6,431 nt of DNA from Gammaproteobacteria bacterium (GCA_022600315.1 JAHZKQ010000253.1:1-6431); one strand, 5' to 3'; counted from the stretch's first letter, positions 1 through 6,431 are shown. Numbers and translations: made by a program. Notes: generated by a model not told the origin, from the letters alone.

Positions 1-1064
1 GGCGTCACCACATTATTTAACCGCACTTGAAAATCTGGACTAAAGGCTTGATCAATCGCAGCAACAATACCATTCACCGTCTCGTCACAATCAATCACTG
101 TCGATGCTCTAAGTCGCCCCGTTTGGCGCTCACCAAGATTTACAGTCGGAATTTTAAACGCCGGCACTTCAATTAAACCGCTCGACGAATTACCAATCAC
201 AATATCGACGGTATTTAACAAACTTAAATATTTTTTTGAGCCCAAACTCATAAAAAACGCACCGCGCTCGGGCCATTTGGCAAGATATTCATTTACAATG
301 CGATTAATTACCAAACCACCCTCATCAGCATTGGCACCGGTAAAAATACAATATAAATCGGGATAATGATCCAACGCCTCAAGTAAAGCATATAAACCTT
401 GATACGTACCGCTGCGTTTAATCGTTACCGGATGATAAGTAATTAAAGCATTCTGCTTGGAAAGTTTAACGTTGAGTTTTTGCTGTAAATCTTGTTTCGA
501 TAGCATAGGTGTACGCTTTAAATGATCCAAACCTGGTGCACCGACATTAAATACTCGCGCTGGCGCCTCACCCATCTGAATAATACGTTGCCGATAAACC
601 TCCGTGGCAGCAAAATGAATATGCGCCATTTTAGTCACCGCATGACGTATTGATTCATCAATCGCGCCTTCTGTCACCTCCCCGCCATGAATATGCGCAA
701 GCGGAATCTTCATGATTAATGCGGCTTGTGCAACAGCGAGAATTTCAAATCGATCACCGAGGACCACAACGATATCCGGTTTTAATCTAGCAAACGCATC
801 AGCAAAACCAATGGTCGCTAAACCTACCGATTTTGTAATCGCCACCGCATCATCAGACGCCAACAACATATGCACTTTAGCATCAATAGTAAAACCGTCC
901 TGCTCAATAAGCTGGTAAGTTAAACCAAACTCACTGGAAAGATGCATACCAGTCACAATGGTTTGCAAACTGACACCAGCATCATCGACAATATCCTGCA
1001 TTAACCAGCGCAATAAACCATATTCGGCGCGTGAACCGGTAACGACTGCGATTTTTCTTTTCAT
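1..1064 (-). CDS. neuC: Hydrolysing nucleotide-sugar 2-epimerase, NeuC/LegG family (3' end cut off by window edge)
   Basis: The frame opens at ATG 1064 and stays open to the window edge: 354 complete codons, against roughly 370-390 for the family, so only the tail is missing. Visible family motifs are TGSRAEYG (residues 9-16), LGDRFE (102-107), HGGEVTEGAIDESIRH (126-141), YHPVT (210-214), GNSSSGLIEVP (291-301) and NLGERQTGR (309-317). The family removes UDP or GDP from a HexNAc nucleotide sugar while inverting C2, giving ManNAc or 2,4-diacetamido-2,4,6-trideoxymannose, in the cytoplasm. Next to legB and legC, the bacillosamine-type substrate (LegG role) is more likely than UDP-GlcNAc, but the sequence alone does not settle UDP versus GDP. 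The start is supported by GGGA at 1076-1073, 8 nt upstream, and by an ATGA overlap with the legC stop, which implies coupled translation. Confidence 0.93.
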   Translation of the reverse strand, partial: MKRKIAVVTGSRAEYGLLRWLMQDIVDDAGVSLQTIVTGMHLSSEFGLTYQLIEQDGFTIDAKVHMLLASDDAVAITKSVGLATIGFADAFARLKPDIVVVLGDRFEILAVAQAALIMKIPLAHIHGGEVTEGAIDESIRHAVTKMAHIHFAATEVYRQRIIQMGEAPARVFNVGAPGLDHLKRTPMLSKQDLQQKLNVKLSKQNALITYHPVTIKRSGTYQGLYALLEALDHYPDLYCIFTGANADEGGLVINRIVNEYLAKWPERGAFFMSLGSKKYLSLLNTVDIVIGNSSSGLIEVPAFKIPTVNLGERQTGRLRASTVIDCDETVNGIVAAIDQAFSPDFQVRLNNVVT

Positions 1065-2236
1065 AAGCTTCGTCCCAATTTGGCGCTGCTTGGCAAGCAG
1101 ATCACGCGCTTTACATAATTTTCGGCAACCGTTAAATCCATTTTCGGTGCGGCTTGATACATCGGCAAGGTATGGATTAAATTCCATAATGGTCGCGTCA
1201 TTAAACCGGCCTGATTAGTTTGCGTCAATAACAAATCCCGCTGCTTTAAATCAGCGGTTTTTAGCACCACCGCATTTAGCCAATAATTACTTTGCCCATA
1301 AGCTGGCACCTGCAAGTAATCAACTTCTTTATGATCACTAAAAAATGCTTGATAATGCGCAGCGAGTTCTTTCTTTTCGGCTAAGCGTTTGGGTAACATC
1401 TCAAGCTGCGCACAACCTAAGGCAGCATTAATATTGGGCAGGCGGTAATTATAACCCAAGGCATCGTGTTTAAATTCCCATTGATGATTAGCTTTAGCGG
1501 TAGTAGTTAAATGTTTAGCACGCAATGCTAAAGCTTTATCATCTGTTAAAATTGCTCCGCCACCACCGGTGGTTATCACTTTATTGCCATTAAAGCTTAA
1601 CGCACCACAAAGACCGTGATGACCGACGTGCTGCGCCTGATAATAAGTCCCCAATGCTTCGGCCCCATCTTCAATTAATGCGAGATTATAGCGCTGGCAA
1701 ATTTCAGCGAGTGCGGCTAAATCCGCCGGCATACCCAACAAATGTACTACACATAATGCTTTAATTCTTCGGCCGGTTATTTTATTAAAACACTGCCCAG
1801 ATTTTAACTCAGCAATTTCTCGTAAATAATCAGCAAGCTTATTGGCATCAACCGCTAAAGACTCAGCATTAATATCCACAAAATGCGGCAGCGCACCGGT
1901 ATAACTAATTGCATTAGCGGTAGCAATAAACGTTAAAGCTGGCAATAATACTTCATCATTTGCTTTAACATCAGCTAATAAAAAATTAATATGTAGCGCC
2001 GAGGTGCCATTTGAAGTGGCAATCGCATAATTGGCGCCAGTAAATTCCGCGAGTTTTAATTCAAACTCATCAACAAACTTACCCACCGAAGAGACCCAGC
2101 CGGTATCCAAACATTCTTTAACATATTCCCATTCAGCGCCACTAAACTCAGGCTCATGCAAAGCAATGGGTTTTTCCACATGTGCTAGGGCTTGCGTTAA
2201 TGAGGTTAAAAAGGTTTGCTCGACAGTGGTTTTCAT
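1061..2236 (-). CDS. legC: LegC-type PLP-dependent sugar aminotransferase (DegT/DnrJ/EryC1 family)
   Basis: Complete 391-residue protein. It should transfer an amino group, usually from glutamate, to C4 of the 4-keto-6-deoxy-HexNAc nucleotide sugar made by LegB. The LegC-like N-terminus (LHEPEFSGAEWEYVKEC from residue 27, then GWVSSVGKFVDEFE) is followed by SNGTSALH (75-82, cofactor phosphate region), EDGAEALG (189-196, with Asp190 expected to contact the PLP ring nitrogen), the PLP-binding Lys219 in SFNGNKVITTGGGG, and GYNYRLPNINAALG (261-274). Length and motifs are normal and nothing is missing. The start codon overlaps the legB stop by one base (TAATG). A GAGG lies 13 nt upstream (2253-2250), longer than ideal, so reinitiation after legB probably helps. 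The stop overlaps the neuC start. WecE-, PglE- and PseC-like aminotransferases are relatives, but the N-terminal signature favours LegC. Confidence 0.93.
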   Translation of the reverse strand: MKTTVEQTFLTSLTQALAHVEKPIALHEPEFSGAEWEYVKECLDTGWVSSVGKFVDEFELKLAEFTGANYAIATSNGTSALHINFLLADVKANDEVLLPALTFIATANAISYTGALPHFVDINAESLAVDANKLADYLREIAELKSGQCFNKITGRRIKALCVVHLLGMPADLAALAEICQRYNLALIEDGAEALGTYYQAQHVGHHGLCGALSFNGNKVITTGGGGAILTDDKALALRAKHLTTTAKANHQWEFKHDALGYNYRLPNINAALGCAQLEMLPKRLAEKKELAAHYQAFFSDHKEVDYLQVPAYGQSNYWLNAVVLKTADLKQRDLLLTQTNQAGLMTRPLWNLIHTLPMYQAAPKMDLTVAENYVKRVICLPSSAKLGRSL

Positions 2237-3249
2237 TAGATATTATAAACCTCGGCTTTGTACTGAATAAGATTATCGCGTTTAGTAAACCAATCGATGG
2301 TTTGAGTTAAGCCAGCTGTAAAACCTTTTAATTGCGAATATTGCGGTTTCCAATTTGCTAGCGTTAAAGCTTTGGTATTATCCGCCCATAAACGATTCAC
2401 CTCGCTGTTTTCAGGGCGCATCCGCACTTCATCAGAAATTATTTCAATTTCTTGGCCCATTAACTTGGCAATGGTTTTTACGGTATCGCCAATCGAGACT
2501 TCAAAATTACTCCCAATATTAATTACTTCACCAATGGTTTTATCACTTTCGGCAACGGCAATAAAACCGGCCACCGTATCAGCAATATAATTAAAATCCC
2601 GAGTCGGCGTTAAGGCGCCTAATTTAATTTTTTTCTTACCGCTGGCAATCTGGGTAATAATCGTTGGAATCACTGCCCGCGCTGATTGTCTTGGACCGTA
2701 AGTATTAAAGGGTCGAATAATCGAAACGGGTGTGGCAAAGGAATTATAATAGGAAATTGCCATTTGATCGGCACCAATTTTAGAGGCTGAATAAGGCGAT
2801 TGACCTTGCAATGGATGTGCCTCAGTGATTGGTACAAACTGTGCGGTACCATACACTTCACTCGTCGAAGTATGCACGACTTTTTTTACCCCTAACTCAC
2901 GCGCTGCCTGCATTACATTCAATGTACCCATAATATTGGTTTGTACATAAGTGCTCGGCGAATGATAAGAATACGGAATCGCGATTAAGGCCGCTAAATG
3001 CAGCACCACATCACAATCTTGCATCGCCGCCTTAACCCCATGCGGATCACGAATATCGCCAGCAACCACTTCAATCGCTTGGCGCACCGCAAGACTCGCT
3101 TGATCTAACCAACCCCAGCTATTAAATGAATTATATAAAACAAACGCTTTAACTCGCACGCCACGTGCTACCAAGGCTTCTACTAAATGCGAACCAATAA
3201 AACCATCGGCACCGGTGACTAAAACTTTTTGTTGAGTGAGTGAGGTCAT
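2236..3249 (-). CDS. legB: LegB-type NAD-dependent nucleotide-sugar 4,6-dehydratase (extended SDR)
   Basis: Complete 337-residue extended short-chain dehydrogenase. The Rossmann glycine motif GADGFIGS spans residues 13-20. It is followed by LYNSFNSWGWLD (38-49), HLAALIAIPYSY (84-95), TSTSEVYG (127-134), the catalytic Tyr153/Lys157 pair in YSASK, and RPFNTYGPRQSARAVIPT (179-196). The last motif and the NSFNSWGWLD stretch are typical of LegB (Campylobacter Cj1319-like) rather than of PseB, which is C5-inverting and looks different near the N-terminus. The reaction expected is dehydration of UDP- or GDP-GlcNAc to the 4-keto-6-deoxy sugar, using bound NAD, in the cytoplasm. An AGGA at 3262-3259, 9 nt from the ATG, is a good ribosome site lying inside the preceding ABC gene, whose TGA overlaps this start (ATGA). 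The stop shares a base with the legC start. Confidence 0.94.
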   Translation of the reverse strand: MTSLTQQKVLVTGADGFIGSHLVEALVARGVRVKAFVLYNSFNSWGWLDQASLAVRQAIEVVAGDIRDPHGVKAAMQDCDVVLHLAALIAIPYSYHSPSTYVQTNIMGTLNVMQAARELGVKKVVHTSTSEVYGTAQFVPITEAHPLQGQSPYSASKIGADQMAISYYNSFATPVSIIRPFNTYGPRQSARAVIPTIITQIASGKKKIKLGALTPTRDFNYIADTVAGFIAVAESDKTIGEVINIGSNFEVSIGDTVKTIAKLMGQEIEIISDEVRMRPENSEVNRLWADNTKALTLANWKPQYSQLKGFTAGLTQTIDWFTKRDNLIQYKAEVYNI

Positions 3250-4703
3250 GAAATTGTTTCCTGTTGGGTTTGTTCTCTTGCCATGGCTTTAAAAGTTTTA
3301 TTGCGGGCAATTAATTCTTGATAGCTACCTTGATCAACAATATTGCCTGCCTCAAGTAAATAAATTTGATCACAAGATTTAACCGTTGCTAAACGATGCG
3401 CAATGGTAATTAAAGTTTTCTGCTTGGAAAGCGCATGAATGGCTTGGAGGACAGCCTCTTCAGTAATGCCATCCAAAGCACTGGTCGCCTCATCTAACAC
3501 TAAAATATCAGGATTATCATAAATCGCGCGTGCAATACCAATCCGTTGTCTTTGCCCACCGCTTAAACGCACACCTTTTTCACCCACCACGGTTTCATAG
3601 CCTAAAGGCAAATCATTCACCACAAAATCATGCAAGTTAGCGACTTTTGCCACTCGCTGTACTTGGGCTAAATCAATTTTTGATTTAGAAGTTCCAAAGG
3701 CAATATTTTCTGCCACCGTGCCATCGCAAAGAAAAATTTCTTGCGGAATATAACCAATAATCTGCTGCCAGGCTTGACGATTATTTGCCGTCAATACTTT
3801 ACCATCGACACTAATTTGTCCCGTAGTCGGCGTTAATAAACCTAAGATTAAATCCACAATCGTGGTTTTGCCAGCACCAGTATGTCCCACAAAAGCAATA
3901 TTGGCGCCCTTCGGGATCGATAAATTAAAATTATTAATTGCAGATTGTTCAGCACCTTCATAGGTAAAGCTTAATTGCTGCAAATCAATACTGCGTGCGA
4001 AAGGCATGGACTTAACTGATAGACTATCACTTTGCGCGGTTAAATCTTCGGCGTCTTTTAAATCCGCATACACTACATCAACAATCGGTTTATTAAATCG
4101 GATCGTGGTAATAGATAAATACAGTTGCTGTAAGCTTGGCATTAATCGATAACCCGCTAAAGCGTATAGAGCCAAGAGTGACATCACTTTAGAGAAATTA
4201 GGCTGGGTTAAAATAAGATATAAAGTAATCATTAACAAGCCGCCGAAGGCCACCGTCTCTAATAGATAACGTGGCAGCTGGGTAATCATCTGATTGCGCA
4301 CTACCATTTGTGCAAAGCTTTTCGCGGCCACTGCAAAACGCCGAGTAAAATGACTTTCATGACCCTTGGCTTTCACTTCTTTAACCCCACCAAAGGCTTC
4401 TCCAGTGATTTTAAAGCGCTGAGTGCTGGCCGCTAATCGTTTTTTGCCGAATTCTCCTAAACGCCGATAAAATGCTAAATATACGCCTAGATATGAGCCG
4501 CCAAAAGTTAATCCCACTAAACCTGCCAAAATTGGATTGACCACGATTAATAATAAGCAGATTAAAACCACGGAGACTAATTTCGCTAAGCCTTGCATGG
4601 CTGGCAAAATAATGCCTTCAGCCAATGCCGTGCACTCAACTAAAATATTTTTCGACAAATCTGCTGAATTGCGCAGCAAATAAAATCGATAAGGATTATA
4701 CAA
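3246..4703 (-). pseudogene. ABC exporter/flippase, C-terminal part (TM segments and full ATPase domain), downstream of two nonsense codons
   Basis: This is 485 codons of a PglK/MsbA-type half-transporter lacking its first two membrane helices. It shows about four hydrophobic segments (about 38-58, 59-79, 145-168, 171-195) and then a complete nucleotide-binding domain: Walker A GHTGAGKT (273-280), Q-loop Gln321, signature LSGGQ (380-384), Walker B ILVLDEATSALD (400-411) with catalytic Glu405, and switch His436. It is in the same reading frame as the 116-codon piece upstream, separated only by TAA-ATG-CTG-GCG-GCC-TAA. The nominal start is a TTG directly after the second TAA, with no convincing ribosome site, so I read this as the second half of one broken gene. 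Such proteins flip lipid-linked oligosaccharides across the inner membrane. The intact ATPase motifs imply either recent decay or that the half is still made by reinitiation. Its TGA overlaps the legB start. Confidence 0.85.
3259..3262 (-). promoter_or_regulatory. Ribosome binding site of legB inside the ABC gene
   Basis: AGGA on the minus strand, 9 nt before ATG 3249, lying in the last codons of the ABC gene. It would let legB be translated even if ribosomes stop early at the nonsense codons upstream. Confidence 0.55.
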
Positions 4704-4721
4704 TTAGGCCGCCAGCATTTA
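4704..4721 (-). other. Two in-frame TAA codons interrupting the ABC transporter gene
   Basis: Read on the minus strand, this stretch is TAA ATG CTG GCG GCC TAA. It joins ...HRLST upstream to LYNPYRFYLLRNSADLSKNI downstream in the same frame with no indel. Laid against PglK-type exporters as I remember them, the alignment is gap-free: the first TAA falls where a Lys or Gln is expected and the second where an aromatic residue (Tyr or Phe) is expected. Each could arise by one base change (AAA or CAA to TAA; TAT or TAC to TAA). The ATG between them would encode only Met-Leu-Ala-Ala. Confidence 0.85.
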
Positions 4722-5069
4722 GGTGGATAAACGATGTTTTTGCTTAGCTGAAAACCGTAAAATTAACCAGGTAGCAAACACCGAAAATAAATTATTAAAT
4801 AAAAATATTCCTAGCAATACCACCCCTAAAAAAATTAAGAATGTCTTATTGGAATGAAACTGCAGTAGATGATAAAGATAGGCAGCTTTAGGGTTCTCTT
4901 GAATTAAACCAGGATTAGCCGCCAGCGCCATAAAAGGCGCAATCGATAATACACCGATCACTTCAACAAAACCCATCGCCACAATCACCGCAAATAAACG
5001 CCGCAGTGATCGCTTTTCTTCGCCATCAAAAAATGAAAAAATTCGCTTAATAAAATGCGTCTGCTTCAT
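4719..5069 (-). pseudogene. ABC exporter/flippase, N-terminal part (first two membrane helices), ended by a nonsense codon
   Basis: 116 residues forming the start of an ABC transporter membrane domain. A short basic amphipathic N-terminus (KRIFSFFDGEEKRSLRRL) is followed by one hydrophobic helix at about 26-50 and a second at about 77-104, after which the frame stops at RFSAKQKHRLST. The family normally runs on through four more helices and an ATPase domain, all found in the same frame after the stop region (3246-4703). Together the two pieces plus the gap make about 607 codons, close to the usual 560-600 for a PglK/MsbA half-transporter. Alone this fragment cannot bind ATP. It begins 16 nt after the pseI stop, so it belongs to the same operon. 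The start is the only sensible ATG; its ribosome site is weak. Confidence 0.85.
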
Positions 5070-5085
5070 AAATCTTTACAATCCA

Positions 5086-6138
5086 TTAGTCAGAAAAATA
5101 TTCTGCCTTAATCGGCATGCCTTTGGCAATATCGACTAAAGCTTGCTTACCTAATAGGTCTTCAAAAAATTTTGGCGCTAAACCAAACCCGGGTCGAATC
5201 CGCCGAATATTATCCACGCTAAATACTTCGCCCTTGGCAATATTCTCTACCGCATAAATCGATCGGCGAAATTTCAAGTTCGCTGCCTCGCCGGCTTTTA
5301 AAGTATAGTTGGCTTCACCTAAAGCCTGCCAAACCGTTTTAACATCAAGACATAATTGTTTAAGTTCTGCTGGCTCCAATGAAAACGCTGCATCCGGCCC
5401 ACCATCAGCGCGACTTAAAGTAAAATGTTTTTCAATCACACAAGCACCCAAAGCAATGCTCGCCACTGCCGTCGAATTAGTTAAAGTGTGATCAGACAAA
5501 CCCACTAACGTATTAAAACTTGCCGCTAGATCGTCAATGGTACGTAAATAATAATCCTCTGCTTTCGCCGGATAAGCACTCACACAGTGCAATAAACAAA
5601 TTGATTCACAACCCGCTTGCTTTGCGGTTATGACCGTCTCGGCAATTTCCTCACGATTCGCTAACCCAGTAGAGATAATCATGGGTTTGCCAGTAGCGGC
5701 AATTTTACGGATTAAAGGTAAATCGGTCATCTCAAATGACGCGACTTTATAAGCTGGCACATTTAAAGATTCTAAAAAATCCACCGCGGTTTCATCAAAT
5801 GGCGAACTGAAGGCTAACACATCATGCTTGGTACAATAATCAAACAGCTTTTGATGCCATTCCCAGGGCGTATGCGCTTCTTCATATAAGGAGTAAAGTG
5901 AGCGGCCCGCCCATAAACTGCTGGGATCGGTAATCTGAAAATCTTCCCCAGCGACATCGATAGTCATGGTATCGGCGGTATAAGTCTGCAGTTTAATCGC
6001 ATCCGCACCCGCCTCAATGGCCGCCTTCACAATGGCCAAGGCACGATCAAATGACTGATTATGATTGGCCGAGATCTCGGCAATGACTAGTGGTGGATAT
6101 CCTGGCCCTATTGACCGATTTTTGATCTTAAAGTCCAT
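5086..6138 (-). CDS. pseI: Nonulosonic acid synthase, NeuB family, pseudaminic-acid-synthase (PseI) type
   Basis: Complete 350-residue enzyme that condenses phosphoenolpyruvate with a 6-carbon amino sugar to make a 9-carbon nonulosonic acid. The TIM-barrel domain carries AEISANH (20-26), KLQTYTADTMTID (49-61), LWAGRSLYSLYEEAHTPWEWH (75-95), SSPFDETAVDFLESL (111-125), KVASFEMTDLPLI (131-143), and the expected metal-binding His217 (LSDHT) and His238 (EKHFT), then GGPDAAFSLEP (246-256). A C-terminal SAF (antifreeze-like) domain runs from about 290, with FRRS, KGEVFS and RPGFGLAPKF. SANH, QTYT, the LW..LY..LYEEA.TPWEWH block, ASFE and FSLEP are PseI-like; NeuB and LegI normally have GxNHNG, QTF, an ESQ..M block and PSGE. 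It leads the operon, with AAAGG at 6151-6147, 8 nt before the ATG. NeuB-family membership is certain; the PseI subtype is strong by motif but conflicts with the Leg-type neighbours. Confidence 0.92.
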   Translation of the reverse strand: MDFKIKNRSIGPGYPPLVIAEISANHNQSFDRALAIVKAAIEAGADAIKLQTYTADTMTIDVAGEDFQITDPSSLWAGRSLYSLYEEAHTPWEWHQKLFDYCTKHDVLAFSSPFDETAVDFLESLNVPAYKVASFEMTDLPLIRKIAATGKPMIISTGLANREEIAETVITAKQAGCESICLLHCVSAYPAKAEDYYLRTIDDLAASFNTLVGLSDHTLTNSTAVASIALGACVIEKHFTLSRADGGPDAAFSLEPAELKQLCLDVKTVWQALGEANYTLKAGEAANLKFRRSIYAVENIAKGEVFSVDNIRRIRPGFGLAPKFFEDLLGKQALVDIAKGMPIKAEYFSD

Positions 6139-6146
6139 TGAGAAAG

Positions 6147-6151
6147 CCTTT
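6147..6151 (-). promoter_or_regulatory. Ribosome binding site of pseI
   Basis: AAAGG on the minus strand, 8 nt upstream of ATG 6138. It fixes the start of the first gene in the operon and agrees with the family N-terminus. Confidence 0.6.
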
Positions 6152-6163
6152 GAAAAGAGCGAA

Positions 6164-6180
6164 TTCTAGCATGACTAGAA
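6164..6180. repeat. Short inverted repeat upstream of pseI
   Basis: Perfect 6-bp arms, TTCTAG and CTAGAA, around a 5-nt centre, 13 nt upstream of the pseI ribosome site. It could be a small operator or a weak hairpin in the leader, or chance. No regulator can be named. Confidence 0.3.
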
Positions 6181-6192
6181 GCCAAGAGCTAA

Positions 6193-6263
6193 GGGGTCAA
6201 GTCTTTTATTATAAGGCTTTGTTCAATTTAAAAACAAAATTTTATAATAAAAGACTTGACCCC
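6193..6263. repeat. REP/MITE-like palindromic element
   Basis: Two perfect 22-bp inverted arms (6193-6214 and 6242-6263) begin and end with GGGGTCAAGTC / GACTTGACCCC. They enclose 27 nt that fold further: TTTGTT (6218-6223) pairs with AACAAA (6233-6238), separated from the outer stem by a 3-by-3 internal segment that in plus-strand RNA has two possible G-U pairs and one mismatch, leaving a 9-nt loop (6224-6232). GGGGTCAAGTC-type palindromes are, as I remember, dispersed repeats in several gammaproteobacteria, sometimes near RAYT/IS200-like transposases. No transposase is present here and no target-site duplication is evident. Only one copy occurs in the window. There is no T-run beyond either arm, so it is not a typical intrinsic terminator. 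Confidence 0.75.
6208..6237 (-). promoter_or_regulatory. Possible sigma70-type promoter for the operon, inside the palindrome
   Basis: On the minus strand a perfect TATAAT (-10, 6213-6208) is preceded by TTGTTT (6237-6232, a weak -35, 3 of 6 matches) with an 18-nt spacer. Transcription would start near 6201, giving a leader of about 60 nt before pseI. The -10 lies in AT-rich repeat sequence, so chance is a real possibility. No better promoter was seen between 6139 and 6200. Confidence 0.3.
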
Positions 6264-6430
6264 ATTTCTATACAATTCAACAGCCTTGGCTCTGCACCCG
6301 TTTTTCGGCAGTCATGATAAAAACGCGCTAGAGTTAAGTAATCCTCTAATCTATCTATGGTAACGCGAAGTTCTGGCGCGGCATAAGGCTTAGGGGCTTG
6401 GCATTGTTTCATTTGACCGTGGGTTTTTAT
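6242..6430 (-). CDS. C-terminal part of an unidentified open frame, ending inside the palindromic element
   Basis: One minus-strand frame is open from the window edge for 62 codons, while the other two contain early stops. From the internal ATG at 6412 it would be 56 residues, beginning MKQCQAPKPYAAPELRV, with a probable helical stretch (TIDRLEDYLTLARFYHDCR) and a basic tail. The last seven codons, MGSSLLL plus TAA, come entirely from the arm of the inverted repeat, so its present end was supplied by that element. No clear ribosome site precedes the ATG, so it may continue beyond the window. I do not recognise the family. It could be a truncated gene tail, a small protein, or non-coding sequence. 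Confidence 0.35.
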   Translation of the reverse strand: MKTHGQMKQCQAPKPYAAPELRVTIDRLEDYLTLARFYHDCRKTGAEPRLLNCIEMGSSLLL

Positions 6431-6431
6431 A

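Noticed and set aside
712..1218. Two short plus-strand open frames (712-918 and 958-1218)
   Set aside because: They lie antisense to the clearly coding neuC and legC genes, and their translations show no recognisable motif.
2031..2590. Plus-strand open frames at 2031-2270 and 2372-2590
   Set aside because: Antisense shadows of legC and legB, which fully explain the DNA.
2670..2861. Minus-strand 63-codon frame
   Set aside because: An out-of-frame shadow inside legB, covering its YSASK and RPFNTYGPRQ regions.
4704..4721. Reassigned TAA codon or selenocysteine/pyrrolysine insertion
   Set aside because: pseI and legB end at TAA at their normal family lengths, so TAA is a stop here; selenocysteine and pyrrolysine use TGA and TAG.
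4700..4725. Programmed frameshift between the two ABC pieces
   Set aside because: The pieces are in the same frame, separated by two TAA stops, so no frame change is needed or helpful.
5309..5491. Plus-strand 60-codon frame
   Set aside because: Antisense to the conserved part of the PseI-type synthase.
6193..6263. Intrinsic terminator
   Set aside because: The hairpin is AT-rich near the loop and neither side has a run of T after the stem.
6193..6263. CRISPR repeat or transposon end pair
   Set aside because: Only one inverted pair is present, with no direct repeat series, no spacers and no transposase in the window.

Overview
The window is AT-rich bacterial DNA (roughly 40% GC by eye). Five genes or gene remnants lie on the minus strand and form one tightly packed operon, read from about 6140 down to position 1. 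They encode a nonulosonic (sialic-like) acid pathway, the type of sugar found on bacterial lipopolysaccharide, capsule or flagellin. Gene content and codon style suggest a gammaproteobacterium, perhaps near Legionellales, but the taxon is a weak inference.

Layout in transcription order: (1) 6430-6242, the end of an unidentified frame running in from outside the window; (2) 6263-6193, a long perfect inverted repeat resembling a REP or MITE element, just upstream of the operon; (3) 6138-5086, a NeuB-family synthase that reads as the pseudaminic-acid type (PseI); (4) 5069-3246, an ABC exporter/flippase of PglK/MsbA type, cut in two by two in-frame TAA codons 15 nt apart; (5) 3249-2236, LegB-type NAD-dependent 4,6-dehydratase; (6) 2236-1061, LegC-type PLP aminotransferase; (7) 1064-1, NeuC/LegG-type hydrolysing 2-epimerase, truncated by the window edge. 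The last three junctions overlap (ATGA, TAATG, ATGA), so translation is probably coupled.

LegB makes a 4-keto-6-deoxy nucleotide sugar, LegC aminates it, an acetyltransferase not seen here should N-acetylate it, and the NeuC-like enzyme would hydrolyse and epimerise it. The synthase would then condense the free sugar with phosphoenolpyruvate. A CMP-sugar synthetase (NeuA/LegF/PseF) is also not in view. The ABC protein, when intact, presumably flipped a lipid-linked glycan.

The points that deserve attention are the pairing of a PseI-like synthase with Leg-type upstream enzymes, the double nonsense interruption of the transporter, and the palindromic element at the operon head with promoter-like hexamers facing both ways. 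There is no clear sign of a wholly new system; the novelty is in the gene combination and the broken flippase.
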